DNA of 64,000 bases, from NCBI RefSeq assembly GCF_012584515.1, contig NZ_CP051461.1, positions 2,289,501-2,353,500 of the forward strand, read 5' to 3'. The notes beneath the pieces are model-generated. The model did no database searches. It was not told the DNA's origin and saw only the letters and a list, made by a program, of their open reading frames with translations. Below are positions 55,823 through 64,000 of the stretch, piece after piece. The stretch's first letter is position 1. Each line of letters starts with the position of its first letter. This DNA comes from Polaromonas vacuolata. GTDB lineage: Bacteria; Pseudomonadota; Gammaproteobacteria; Burkholderiales; Burkholderiaceae_C. Made by a program: the position numbers and the translations under genes.

Positions 55823-58125
55823 TGCAAAAATCAACCCAAGCCATAGCCCGCGATATCGTTTTAGTCGGCGGCGGCCACAGTCACGTTGGCGTGCTCAGAC
55901 GCTTTGCCATGAAGCCAGAACCCGGCGTGCGTTTGACCCTGATCTGCACCGATGTGCACACCCCCTACTCCGGTATGTTGCCCGGCTACGTGGCCGGTCA
56001 TTACGACTATGACGACGTTCACATAGACCTAGGCCGGCTGGCAGTATTTGCCGGCGCACGGCTTTACCGCGACGAAGTCATAGGCCTAGACCGCAGCGGT
56101 CAGCGCGTGCTGTGCCGCAATCGCCCAGCCGTGCCGTATGACTTGCTGTCCATCAACATAGGCTCTACACCACAACTCGCTGGGGTCGAGGGCGCAGAGC
56201 AGCACGCTGTCCCAGTCAAACCCATTTATGCCTTTAACCAGCGCTGGCTGGCGCTGCTAGCGCGGGTGCGTCAGCATACCCAAGGCCCACTGCGTATTGC
56301 AGTGGTGGGCGCGGGCGCAGGTGGTGTGGAATTGCTGCTGGCCATGCAATACCGCTTGCTCAATGAATTCAAAGCGCTGGGCCGCGACCCCAAACTGTTG
56401 CAATTTATTTTGCTGGGTGCCGATGCCGAAGTTTTACCCACCCACAATGCCGGTGTCAAACAGCGCTTTACGCGCGTGCTAAGCGAGCGCGGCGTAGCCA
56501 TGCATTTAGGCAGCGAGGTCACCCGGGTTGAGGCCAATACGCTGATATGCGCCACGGGAGAAATCGTCACAGCCGACGAAATCATGTGGGTCACCCAAGC
56601 CGGCGGTGCGCCTTGGCTTAAAAAAACCGGCTTAGATCTGGACAAAGGTGGCTTTTTAATCGTCAACGATTGCTTGCAAAGCACTAACGACGAACGCGTG
56701 TTTGCAGCTGGCGATATTGCGGCAATGCAAAACTACCCGCTGCCAAAAGCCGGTGTCTTTGCCGTGCGCCAAGCCAGACCACTGGCCGACAATATGCGCC
56801 TTAGCCTGCAAGGTAAACCGCTAAAACCGTACCACCCGCAAACCAATTGGTTGGCATTAATTAGCACCGGCGACCGCTATGCGGTAGCGTCACGCGGTGC
56901 CATCGGTTTTGCCGGCGCTTGGGTCTGGCGCTGGAAGGATTGGATTGACCAGCGCTTTATGCGCAAGTTCTCTGATTTCGAAGCCATGGACGAGCACAGC
57001 CAAGCCGCAAGCTCTAAAAGCGCAGCTAGCGCAACCACCTCCTTGGCACTGAGCCAAGAAGAATCCCAGCAAACCATCTCTGCGATTGCCATGCGCTGCG
57101 GCGGCTGCGGGGCAAAAGTCGGCGCCAGCGTATTGAGCCGAGCACTGGGCAATTTGCATGTGATTGACCGTGAAGACGTACTAATTGGCCTGCATTCCCC
57201 CGACGACGCCGCCGTAGTGCGCGTGCCACCGGGCAAAGCCATGGTGCATTCGGTTGACTTTTTCCGCTCCTTTATCGATGACCCCTACATCTTTGGCAAG
57301 GTCGCCGCGAATCATGCGCTCGGCGATATTTTTGCCATGGGCGGCGAAGCACAAACCGCCACCGCGATTGCCACCGTCCCGCCGGGCTTGGAAGCCAAGG
57401 TTGAAGACGTGTTGTTCCAGATGATGACGGGTGCAGTTGAGGTGCTCAATGAAGCCGGCTGTGCCTTGGTTGGTGGCCACACCGGAGAAGGCAGCGAATT
57501 GGCATTAGGTTTTGCCATCAACGGCTTGATTGACGAAAACCTCGATCAGATCTTGACCAAAGGCGGCATGAAAGCTGGCGACGTGTTGATACTCACCAAG
57601 CCCATAGGCACTGGCACTTTGTTTGCTGCTCACGCAAGACTGGCCGCGCGCGGTCGCTGGATTGATGCGGCGCTAAAGTCCATGGTGCAGTCCAACCGCA
57701 TAGGTGCAATTTGCCTGCGTAAATATGGTGCGACAGCTTGTACCGATTTGACTGGCTTTGGTTTGCTTGGCCACTTGGTCGAGATGACCAAACCTTCTGG
57801 CGTTGACGCCGAGCTGAGTTTGTCTGCATTGCCGCTGTTAGACGGTGCGCTGGAATGCGTAAATGCCGGCATTGTGAGCTCGCTGCAACCGGCCAATGTG
57901 CGCTTGCGTCGTGCATTGCGCAACCAAGAAGCGTTTGTTAAAAACGAGCGCTATCCCTTGATTTTTGATCCGCAAACCGCGGGTGGATTACTCGCTAGCG
58001 TGCCGGCAGATAAAGTCCAAGCCTGTATTGCTGAGCTAAAAGAATTAGGCTATCCGCACACTGTTGTTATTGGACGAATATTGGAACAGGGCGAGGCGAT
58101 TGAGCCGATTTTGTTAGTTGATTAA
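55822..58125 (+). CDS. senC: Selenophosphate synthetase fused to FAD oxidoreductase (SenC)
   Basis: 767 residues in two domains. Residues ~1–400 are a pyridine-nucleotide-disulfide-type FAD protein (DIVLVGGGHSHVGVLRRF at the start; second nucleotide fold IAVVGAGAGGVELLLAM). From ~424 SelD begins: CGGC at 426–429 (the catalytic Cys/Sec position is Cys), then FFRSFIDDPYIFGKVAANHA, ALGDIFAMGG and GGHTGEGSELALGFAINGL. SelD turns selenide and ATP into selenophosphate, here the donor for SenB. The fusion is known in SelD families; it may supply selenide by a redox step (inference). Confidence 0.9.
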   Translation: MQKSTQAIARDIVLVGGGHSHVGVLRRFAMKPEPGVRLTLICTDVHTPYSGMLPGYVAGHYDYDDVHIDLGRLAVFAGARLYRDEVIGLDRSGQRVLCRNRPAVPYDLLSINIGSTPQLAGVEGAEQHAVPVKPIYAFNQRWLALLARVRQHTQGPLRIAVVGAGAGGVELLLAMQYRLLNEFKALGRDPKLLQFILLGADAEVLPTHNAGVKQRFTRVLSERGVAMHLGSEVTRVEANTLICATGEIVTADEIMWVTQAGGAPWLKKTGLDLDKGGFLIVNDCLQSTNDERVFAAGDIAAMQNYPLPKAGVFAVRQARPLADNMRLSLQGKPLKPYHPQTNWLALISTGDRYAVASRGAIGFAGAWVWRWKDWIDQRFMRKFSDFEAMDEHSQAASSKSAASATTSLALSQEESQQTISAIAMRCGGCGAKVGASVLSRALGNLHVIDREDVLIGLHSPDDAAVVRVPPGKAMVHSVDFFRSFIDDPYIFGKVAANHALGDIFAMGGEAQTATAIATVPPGLEAKVEDVLFQMMTGAVEVLNEAGCALVGGHTGEGSELALGFAINGLIDENLDQILTKGGMKAGDVLILTKPIGTGTLFAAHARLAARGRWIDAALKSMVQSNRIGAICLRKYGATACTDLTGFGLLGHLVEMTKPSGVDAELSLSALPLLDGALECVNAGIVSSLQPANVRLRRALRNQEAFVKNERYPLIFDPQTAGGLLASVPADKVQACIAELKELGYPHTVVIGRILEQGEAIEPILLVD

Positions 58126-58174
58126 GACACTTTATGCCGCCTCAAAAAAGGCATAAAAAATTCGAATTAAACGT

Positions 58175-58567
58175 TCAAGCCAAATTGCTCACATGCGCAC
58201 TGACCACGCGCCAACCATCCGCTGTACGCAGCCAAGTCTGGCTTTGCCGGCCCGGCCGTGCGCTGCCGTCGCGTTGAAACTCTAGGTTGACAGTGGCCAT
58301 GTCTTGGCCGTAGCTGGTGATCACACTGCGTAGCACGGTGCGCGCCAGCCCCACCGCTGGTCGGCTGGCACGAAACGCACAGATGGCTGCATAGCTATAA
58401 AGATTTTCGCCAGCGCCATAGCGCAGCGTGTGTGGGCTGTTCCAGAATAATTCGTCGAGCACAGCAACGTCATTACTCACCAAGGCCTGCTCGTAGCGCT
58501 CACTTTGCACTTGCACTTCTGCAAGCACCTGCGGCAGATTAATCTCCATGTGGCTGTGGGTTGTCAT
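58175..58567 (-). CDS. AtzH/HpxZ-like protein
   Basis: About 130 residues with an NTF2-like (SnoaL/DUF3225) fold: [38 protein letters not shown] and TVNLEFQR...[10 protein letters not shown]...[10 protein letters not shown]. This family accompanies AtzE/AtzF-type amidases and HpxXY in purine-ring catabolism (oxalurate). The frame extends 17 residues upstream into atzE; ATG 58567 lies 1 nt after the atzE stop and is preferred. Function within the complex is unproven. Confidence 0.82.
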   Translation of the reverse strand: MTTHSHMEINLPQVLAEVQVQSERYEQALVSNDVAVLDELFWNSPHTLRYGAGENLYSYAAICAFRASRPAVGLARTVLRSVITSYGQDMATVNLEFQRDGSARPGRQSQTWLRTADGWRVVSAHVSNLA

Positions 58568-58568
58568 A

Positions 58569-59984
58569 TCAAAAATTAACCGTTTTAAGTTTTGCCAAGC
58601 CGGCTGTTTGCAGCACAAGCGCTGCGCGCAAGGCTAAGTCTTCGCGCCAAGGCGCAGCAATAATTTGCACACCGATTGGCATGCTGTCTGTTGATGTCGG
58701 CCACATCGGTGCGGCGACTACCGGACAGCCGGCGAACGAAATTGGCTGAGTCAGCAAACCCATGGCCGCACGGCAAGGATGCTGCGTGCCATTGATATCT
58801 AAAAAATCAGTCCCAATCACAGGCGCACTGACCGGCGTGGCGGGTGCTAACAACACATCCCAATCTTTGAACAAAGCATTCACGCGATCACGGTAGCTGC
58901 GTCTAAAACGTTGCGCAGTTAAATACCAATGCGCGGGTTGCAAGGCGCCAGCAATAAAGCGGTCAACTGAAAGTGGCTCAAATTCAGCGCTATGCTGGCG
59001 CAAATCGTCCAAGTGCAAACTGCCGCCTTCGCTAGCGGTGATGATAAAAGCCGCGGCTCGGCCAAGTGCCGCATCTGGCCAAGTTACGGTATCCACAGCG
59101 CCCAAAGCTTTAGCCGCAGCCGCCACCACTTCACGCGCAGCAGCAGTTGCGTTGTCATGAAAATAGCCATCCAAAATACCCACGCGCAGACCTTGCATGC
59201 CGCGGCCTAATTCGCCACTGGCGAGCTGCACGCGAAGCGCGTGACAACCCGGGTCTAGCGCATCCGGGCCTTGCAACACGTCATAGGCCAGCGCCAAGGA
59301 TTCCAGACTGTCCGCAAACGGGCCGAGGTGATCTAGGCTGTGCACAAAGGGGTAGCTGCCGCGGCGCGAAAGCCTGCCAAAAGTAGGTTTAAGCCCCCAA
59401 ACACCGCAAAGGGAAGCCGGCACGCGGATAGAGCCGTTGGTGTCCGAGCCCAAGCTAATACTCACCTGCCCGGCCGCAACCGCAGCGCCGCTGCCGCCCG
59501 ATGAACCACCAGCAATCCGACTCGCAACTTTATCGTGTGGGTTGCGGGTTGGGCCGTAGTGCGTGTTCTCGGTGGTAAAGCCGTAGGCGTATTCGTCCAT
59601 GTTCAAGGAACCCACCAACACCGCACCGGCAGCCTGCATTTGCCGCACCAAAAAAGCATCGCTCTGCTGCGGCGCATGGCGGCGGTTGATGATGGAGCCA
59701 GCTAAGGTGATTTCGCCGGCCACGTCGTAGAGATTTTTCACGGCATAAGGCACGCCCGCTAATGGCGGCAAAGCCGCACCGCTGGCGCGCAGAGCATCAA
59801 TCGCATCAGCCTCCCTCACAGCCCGATCGTGGTGGCGACTGGTGAATGCGTTGACTTGACCATCACTCTGATCAATACGCGCCATGCAGTCATTGAGCGC
59901 TTGGCGCGCGCTGAGCTGGCCGGTCTTAATGGCTTGGGCTAAGGCCATTGCGTTCATAGGTTTTTCAGATGACGTTTGGCTCAT
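58569..59984 (-). CDS. AtzE/HpxY-family amidase
   Basis: Amidase-signature hydrolase, 471 residues. Ser-cisSer-Lys triad: Lys83 in [11 protein letters not shown], cis-Ser in [15 protein letters not shown] (~162) and nucleophilic Ser185 in [13 protein letters not shown]. Closest to AtzE (1-carboxybiuret amidohydrolase) and HpxY. Overlaps the AtzG-like gene by 4 nt and is followed by the AtzH-like gene, which matches the conserved trio. Which small amide (oxalurate, carboxybiuret, another ureide) is cut is unknown; no cyanuric acid hydrolase or allantoinase is in the window. Confidence 0.85.
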   Translation of the reverse strand: MSQTSSEKPMNAMALAQAIKTGQLSARQALNDCMARIDQSDGQVNAFTSRHHDRAVREADAIDALRASGAALPPLAGVPYAVKNLYDVAGEITLAGSIINRRHAPQQSDAFLVRQMQAAGAVLVGSLNMDEYAYGFTTENTHYGPTRNPHDKVASRIAGGSSGGSGAAVAAGQVSISLGSDTNGSIRVPASLCGVWGLKPTFGRLSRRGSYPFVHSLDHLGPFADSLESLALAYDVLQGPDALDPGCHALRVQLASGELGRGMQGLRVGILDGYFHDNATAAAREVVAAAAKALGAVDTVTWPDAALGRAAAFIITASEGGSLHLDDLRQHSAEFEPLSVDRFIAGALQPAHWYLTAQRFRRSYRDRVNALFKDWDVLLAPATPVSAPVIGTDFLDINGTQHPCRAAMGLLTQPISFAGCPVVAAPMWPTSTDSMPIGVQIIAAPWREDLALRAALVLQTAGLAKLKTVNF

Positions 59985-60235
59985 AGCGATTTGTCCTGCT
60001 GTTCTTGCGTGGCCTGCAATGGAAACGCTAGCGGGCAGTAAATCTCAGCCAATTCATGATCCGGCGCGAGTTTGAGCGCATCGAGTTGCTGAGCCATTAA
60101 AGCCGTGCGCTCAAGTTGCTGGGCCACGCGTTCAGCCTGCGCTGGTGCTAGCGATAATCCCAGCAGTGCAGCGCTGTTAGTGACATAAGCAAGCATCTCA
60201 AAGTCTGATGTTTGACGGGGGATTTGATCTGCCAT
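59981..60235 (-). CDS. AtzG/HpxX-like small subunit
   Basis: 84 residues, DUF4089 type, all helical. AtzG stabilises AtzE by binding beside it. It lies directly before the amidase, overlapping its start by 4 nt, and begins right where the transporter ATPase stops (60236), so expression is tightly coupled. Sequence MLAYVTNSAALLGLSLAPAQ and LAEIYCPLAF fit the group. Confidence 0.82.
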   Translation of the reverse strand: MADQIPRQTSDFEMLAYVTNSAALLGLSLAPAQAERVAQQLERTALMAQQLDALKLAPDHELAEIYCPLAFPLQATQEQQDKSL

Positions 60236-61057
60236 TTAACGCCTCACTTCACGTTGGAAAATCTCTAGGCTGCGTTTTTTTGCAGCGATAAAACCGGGTT
60301 CAGTTAAGGTCTCAACCGTGCGTGGGCGCGGCTCGTCATAGCGCAGTATTTCTGCGACTTTGGTTGGCCTTTTAGTCAGTAGCAAAACTTCGTCGGCGAG
60401 GTAAACCGCTTCTTCCAAATCGTGCGATACCAGCAGCATGGTGGTGCCGGTTTGCATAAAAACTTCTTGCAACTTTTCACGAATGAAAAGCGTCATTTCA
60501 AAATCCAGCGCAGAAAACGGCTCATCTAAAAATAACACCTCAGGCTTGGGTGCCAGCGCCCGCATGATGGAAGCGGTTTGCTGCTGGCCACCCGACAACT
60601 CATAAGGAAAGCGATTTAAATCAAACTTCACATCAAAGGAAGCCACCAACTCAGCCATGCGTCTATCGACTTCAAGCTTGGATTGCCCGGCTAATTTAAG
60701 CGGATAAGCAATGTTGTCTATGGTGCGCATCCACGGGAAAAGCGCTTCACGGTAGTTTTGAAAAACGTAGCCAATGCGCGTGTCTTTGAGCGATTTACCG
60801 TCAAATAAAATCTCACCAGCATCAATTGGCACCAGCCCGGCAATCATATTAATCAGGGTTGATTTGCCGCAGCCGTTAGGGCCAAACACCGAGACGATTT
60901 TGTGCTTAGGAATATCTAAATCAAAGTTTTCATACAGCGGCCAGCCAGCAAAATATTTAGTCAAGCCGCGAATGGTGATATGCGTGCCAGCCGGCCCTGG
61001 CCGAAATGGCGCGACCGGAATATCCGCAGAAAAAGGCGCGTTAAGAACTCTACTCAT
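60236..61057 (-). CDS. NitT/TauT-family ABC transporter ATPase
   Basis: 273 residues. Walker A GPNGCGKSTLI, Q-loop FQNYREALFPW, Walker B LFLDEPFSALDF and H-loop VSHDLEEAVYLAD. The signature LSGGQQQTASIMRA has Thr where Arg/Val is usual, a common variation in this branch. Drives import by the permease and binding protein encoded upstream, with which it overlaps by 4 nt. Substrate probably the same compound as the amidase acts on. Confidence 0.9.
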   Translation of the reverse strand: MSRVLNAPFSADIPVAPFRPGPAGTHITIRGLTKYFAGWPLYENFDLDIPKHKIVSVFGPNGCGKSTLINMIAGLVPIDAGEILFDGKSLKDTRIGYVFQNYREALFPWMRTIDNIAYPLKLAGQSKLEVDRRMAELVASFDVKFDLNRFPYELSGGQQQTASIMRALAPKPEVLFLDEPFSALDFEMTLFIREKLQEVFMQTGTTMLLVSHDLEEAVYLADEVLLLTKRPTKVAEILRYDEPRPRTVETLTEPGFIAAKKRSLEIFQREVRR

Positions 61058-61935
61058 CTTCCACTCCAGTGAACAATACGGCGCTCAGCCAATAAAAATA
61101 AAATATTCAAACCGTAGCCCAAAGCACCGGCAGCCAAAATCGAAGCATACATATCGCGCACATTAAGCACCTGCTGCGAATTGATAATGCGGTTACCCAA
61201 ACCGCTGTCCGCGCCAATAAACATTTCCGCCACAATCACAATCACCAAGGTCATAGACACGGCCGAGCGCAATCCGACAAAGCTTGGCTGCAAGCTTTCC
61301 CAAACCAGCACATCGCGAAAAATTTGCCAACGCGAAGCACCCATTACCCGGGCCGCCATGACGCGTTGTTTGCGCGCATTCATCACACCGTAAGCGCTGT
61401 TGAAAATAACAATCAGCACAGCGCCAAATGCAGCAATAGCGACCTTATTAATATCAGACACGCCAAACACCATCATGAACAGCGGAATCAAAGCCGAAGA
61501 CGGCGTGGAGCGAAAAAAATCAATCAAAAATTCGACACTTCGGTAGGCTTTTTCGTTGCTACCCAACACCACGCCTAGCGGCACACCAACGACAGCCGCA
61601 ATCGAGAAAGCCTGCACCGTACGCCACACCGTGACGCCAAAATCATGCAGCAAGCTGCCGCCCGCCAAACTATTGAGCAAAGCCATGATGGCGTCCAAAG
61701 GCGGTGGCAGCAAGATGGCTTTAACCAAACCAAAACGCACGGTTAAGTCCCATACTAAAAACAACAAAATCGGGCCTATAAAAGGCAAAATTTTGTCCCC
61801 TATGCTGGTGCGTGGCGCTTGGCTGGCGCTGGGCTGAGCTGATGCTGGCGGCGACCAAGGCGTGCTGTTGGCGGATGTTGCAAAGGGCGTAGCAGAAGTC
61901 GGCGTGTTAGGTGTCGCGTCTTTCATAACGCTCAA
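61054..61935 (-). CDS. NitT/TauT-family ABC transporter permease
   Basis: 293 residues, six membrane segments. A Thr/Ser/Pro/Ala-rich stretch (about 1–45) precedes the first segment and is unusual for the family. EAA-like loop: AARVMGASRWQIFRDVLVWE. Overlaps both neighbours by 4 nt. Resembles SsuC/TauC permeases. Confidence 0.9.
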   Translation of the reverse strand: MSVMKDATPNTPTSATPFATSANSTPWSPPASAQPSASQAPRTSIGDKILPFIGPILLFLVWDLTVRFGLVKAILLPPPLDAIMALLNSLAGGSLLHDFGVTVWRTVQAFSIAAVVGVPLGVVLGSNEKAYRSVEFLIDFFRSTPSSALIPLFMMVFGVSDINKVAIAAFGAVLIVIFNSAYGVMNARKQRVMAARVMGASRWQIFRDVLVWESLQPSFVGLRSAVSMTLVIVIVAEMFIGADSGLGNRIINSQQVLNVRDMYASILAAGALGYGLNILFLLAERRIVHWSGR

Positions 61936-62936
61936 GCCTTATGCAGCATGGAGTCAACCATCAAGCGTTTTGTGATGATGCCTTTATCCAAAAACAAGTC
62001 ATAAAACTTCTGGAAGTAAGCGATATCGGATGCCGTAAATTCGTTGTGCAGGGTGTAGGCGGCCAGCGGCACTTCGGCTGTTAATGCGCCTTCAATCGCG
62101 GTATAGCCTTTTAAGTATTGGCGCGCCTCAGCCGGCTTGCTGCGCACATAAGCAACGCCTTTGGCGTAAGCGTCGATATAGCGTTTAGCGACCAGTGGAT
62201 TTTTCTTGATAAAGCCAGAAGTGAGCGACGCCACACCGCCAAACCAAGGCGCCATTGAGTCACCCAAAACATAGTGAGAAATCACACCGGCTTCAAGCAC
62301 ACGGGTTGTGCCGTTGAGCCGACCAATCGTGCCAGTGGGCTCTAAGGTGTAGGCGCCATCGAGCTGACCGGCAGCGAGTGCGGCGACATGCTGACCGATT
62401 GGCAATTCAATCACCGTCGCACCGACTGCACCGCCGCGCTCAAGAATAGTTTTTGCCAAGGTCACGTTTTGAATCCCGGGGCCACTGCCTACACGCTTGC
62501 CTTTGAGGTCAGCAATAGTTTTGGCCGTGCTAGCGACCGGCACTATGACTTCGTCAAGCACGTTTTTAAGATTGCTAGGATTGGCACAAAAAATCTTAAA
62601 ACTGCCGGGCGCAGCAATTTCACCAATCGCGATATTGCCTGAGCCCGTACCGTTGGCACTGCCTTCAACCCGCTCAGACAACATGCCCTCCATAATTTGC
62701 TGCGCACTCGCAAAACGCACGGCTTCAACATTCAAACCAGCCTCTTTAAAGTAACCCAATTCAACCGCCGCATAAAACGGCAGACCGGCAGCGATAGGCC
62801 AGTAACCGACACGAATAGTCGGCGCCGCCTGGGCACGAACCAGCCCAGGGATACTGCCGACAGCAGCGCCTGCACCCAGCACTTTGAGCAATTGACGACG
62901 GGTTGCGAGTGGGGTTTTGAAATTATTTGTAGTCAT
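61932..62936 (-). CDS. NitT/TauT-family substrate-binding protein, Tat signal
   Basis: 334 residues. The N-terminus has a twin-arginine signal TRRQLLKVLGAGAAVG with an AQA cleavage site near residue 37. Mature part: TIRVGYWPIAAGLPFYAAVE, LKGKRVGSGPGIQNVT and YTLEPTGTIGRLN. A SsuA/TauA-like fold is likely. First gene of the operon running to the AtzH-like gene; ligand unknown. Confidence 0.9.
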   Translation of the reverse strand: MTTNNFKTPLATRRQLLKVLGAGAAVGSIPGLVRAQAAPTIRVGYWPIAAGLPFYAAVELGYFKEAGLNVEAVRFASAQQIMEGMLSERVEGSANGTGSGNIAIGEIAAPGSFKIFCANPSNLKNVLDEVIVPVASTAKTIADLKGKRVGSGPGIQNVTLAKTILERGGAVGATVIELPIGQHVAALAAGQLDGAYTLEPTGTIGRLNGTTRVLEAGVISHYVLGDSMAPWFGGVASLTSGFIKKNPLVAKRYIDAYAKGVAYVRSKPAEARQYLKGYTAIEGALTAEVPLAAYTLHNEFTASDIAYFQKFYDLFLDKGIITKRLMVDSMLHKA

Positions 62937-63536
62937 GGTGATGTTCTTGCGATTTTGATAATTGACGAATTGAAAAATTTTTTAAAGACAAAACTAAACA
63001 GCGATCGGTAAGAATTCGGAAAGGAGTCGGCAAGCGCGCTTTTAGAAATCAACCCAAAAAGGGCTGCGTACTCGCGAGCAGCGCACCAATTGAAGGTTTT
63101 CTTTCTTTTCATAGATTGGATATAGCAAGAGCTGTGCCTGCTTGGGAAATAGCTCCCCAGAATGGTGAAAAGCATTTCAACAAGTAATAACCACTGCACT
63201 GCATTGCATTGCATTGAATAATTTTTAAAACTATTCGCGCCTCTAACTGCGACTCAATTTAGAACCAGTGTGGCACCTGCAAACTTCGCGCTAAGGTATC
63301 AAAAATGCATTGAATCAATTGCTTTTTTGTTTTGTTAAGTACTGATCACGTTCACTTTAGCCAATCGTTTCAGCACCCATTCACTCAATCAATTCATCTC
63401 AAAGTTGTGCGATAAAAGTCAAGCCGCGTTAGATTTTTGGTACGCCTGTCTCTATTTGAGAATTGACTATTTAGAACTACATTAAGCGACGTTTAAAAGC
63501 ATGCTGAATTTTTGAATAATTTTTTTAGGGTGGAAC
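62937..63536. promoter_or_regulatory. Divergent intergenic region, 600 bp
   Basis: Between the ABC operon and the cysE-like gene. AT-rich; holds a (GCATT)3 micro-repeat at 63201–63215 and a weak antisense-type open frame (62933–63214, minus) with no ribosome binding site or coding character. Operators for the ABC operon and the plus-strand gene should lie here, but I cannot name any. Confidence 0.4.
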
Positions 63537-64000
63537 ATGTCTCTAATGCAAACTATTGAATCGCAAATACAAGCTGCACTATGGGAATGCTGCGCACCAA
63601 CGTATATTCGTTTGGTGACTGACAACGGTCTAGTTGGCAAGGTGTTGGAAATACTGCATGAAGACGCTACTGCATTCGCTAACAAAGACCCAGCATCAAA
63701 CGGCGATCTCACACGCATTGTTCAAACCTACACATCGTTTCGTGCAGTGCTTCACTATAGGGTTGCACATGAAATGCTTAGCCTGCAGGCGGACACCTGT
63801 GAAAACGTCTGCAACGCCTTACTGATTTCTAGCCGAGGAAAATTATTATCCGGCGCCGAGTTACACCCAAGTTGCCATATCGGCCGTCGTTTCGTACTTG
63901 ATCATGGTATGAGTAGCGTTTTTGGAGAAACCGCCAGCTTGGGTGACGACTGCTACGTGCTCGGGGGTGTCACATTAGGGGCAGATGGCATTTCTGGCAA
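63537..64000 (+). CDS. Serine acetyltransferase-like protein (partial)
   Basis: The gene runs off the window: 154 codons present from ATG 63537, with an AGGGTGG ribosome binding site. N-terminal helical region then left-handed beta-helix repeats (GAELHPSCHIGRRFVLDHG, VFGETASLGDDCYVLGGVTLGA). The HG...GET segment matches CysE-type serine O-acetyltransferases, which make O-acetylserine for cysteine synthesis. The rest of the catalytic domain is beyond the window, so subtype is open. Confidence 0.8.
   Translation, partial: MSLMQTIESQIQAALWECCAPTYIRLVTDNGLVGKVLEILHEDATAFANKDPASNGDLTRIVQTYTSFRAVLHYRVAHEMLSLQADTCENVCNALLISSRGKLLSGAELHPSCHIGRRFVLDHGMSSVFGETASLGDDCYVLGGVTLGADGISG

Noticed and set aside
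62933..63214. Minus-strand 93-codon open frame upstream of the ABC operon
   Set aside because: No ribosome binding site, odd composition (starts MQCNAVQW), overlaps the binding-protein start; treated as chance.
1..64000. CRISPR array, tRNA or rRNA genes, prophage
   Set aside because: No regularly spaced repeats with spacers, no cloverleaf-like sequences and no phage structural genes were seen.

Overview
The window reads as a continuous chromosomal segment of a betaproteobacterium of the Burkholderiales, most likely the Comamonadaceae. This rests on the protein sequences, the local gene partners (trxA–rho–rpmE type B; rlmE–ftsH–folP–glmM; a full pst-pho-ppk-ppx block) and a base composition that looks close to half G+C. 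The taxonomic call is inference; there is no rRNA or tRNA gene in the window to anchor it.

Layout. 0–6 kb: an AddA/AddB-like helicase-nuclease pair (minus strand). 6–8.4 kb: trxA, rho and rpmE2, ending in a strong terminator. 8.5–11.6 kb: an ArnT-like membrane glycosyltransferase overlapping a MATE exporter. 11.7–23.7 kb: phosphate and polyphosphate block: pstSCAB-phoU-phoB-phoR on the minus strand behind a clear Pho box, ppx on the plus strand behind a second Pho box, a lysine-rich histone-H1-like protein, then sixA and ppk. 23.8–26.7 kb: a lipid operon olsB – LpxH-like phosphoesterase – glycosyltransferase. 27.2–29.6 kb: arsenic resistance (arsC divergent from arsR-arsB) with a palindromic operator. 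29.7–41 kb: housekeeping genes (glmM, folP, ftsH, rlmE, yhbY, oligopeptidase A, a glutaredoxin-like exported protein, rpiA, pyrD, a class II amidotransferase).

41–46.7 kb is a decaying catabolic locus: a TRAP transporter (dctP-dctQ-dctM), a maleate isomerase-like gene and a LysR regulator, broken by two inverted 1,081-bp IS30-family elements. One copy splits dctP; the other abuts a dctM reduced to its first ~38 codons.

47–58 kb is the most distinctive part. A minus-strand unit encodes a phosphonate-type ABC transporter (phnD, phnC and two phnE-like permeases), an MTA-phosphorylase-like enzyme and the radical SAM protein ArsS. Next comes a dead hicA with an intact hicB, and then a selenoneine biosynthesis set: senA (selenoneine synthase) divergent from senB (selenosugar synthase) and senC (selenophosphate synthetase fused to an FAD oxidoreductase). 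With arsRBC this makes the window rich in arsenic and selenium chemistry. 58–63 kb: a six-gene operon of a NitT/TauT-type ABC importer with AtzG/AtzE/AtzH-like proteins, probably for a small ureide or amide. The window ends inside a serine-acetyltransferase-like gene.

Functional threads: phosphate sensing, uptake and polyphosphate storage are together and share visible Pho boxes; the ornithine-lipid operon next to them fits phosphate-saving membrane remodelling (inference). All functional calls are from reading protein motifs and context; no database search was run.
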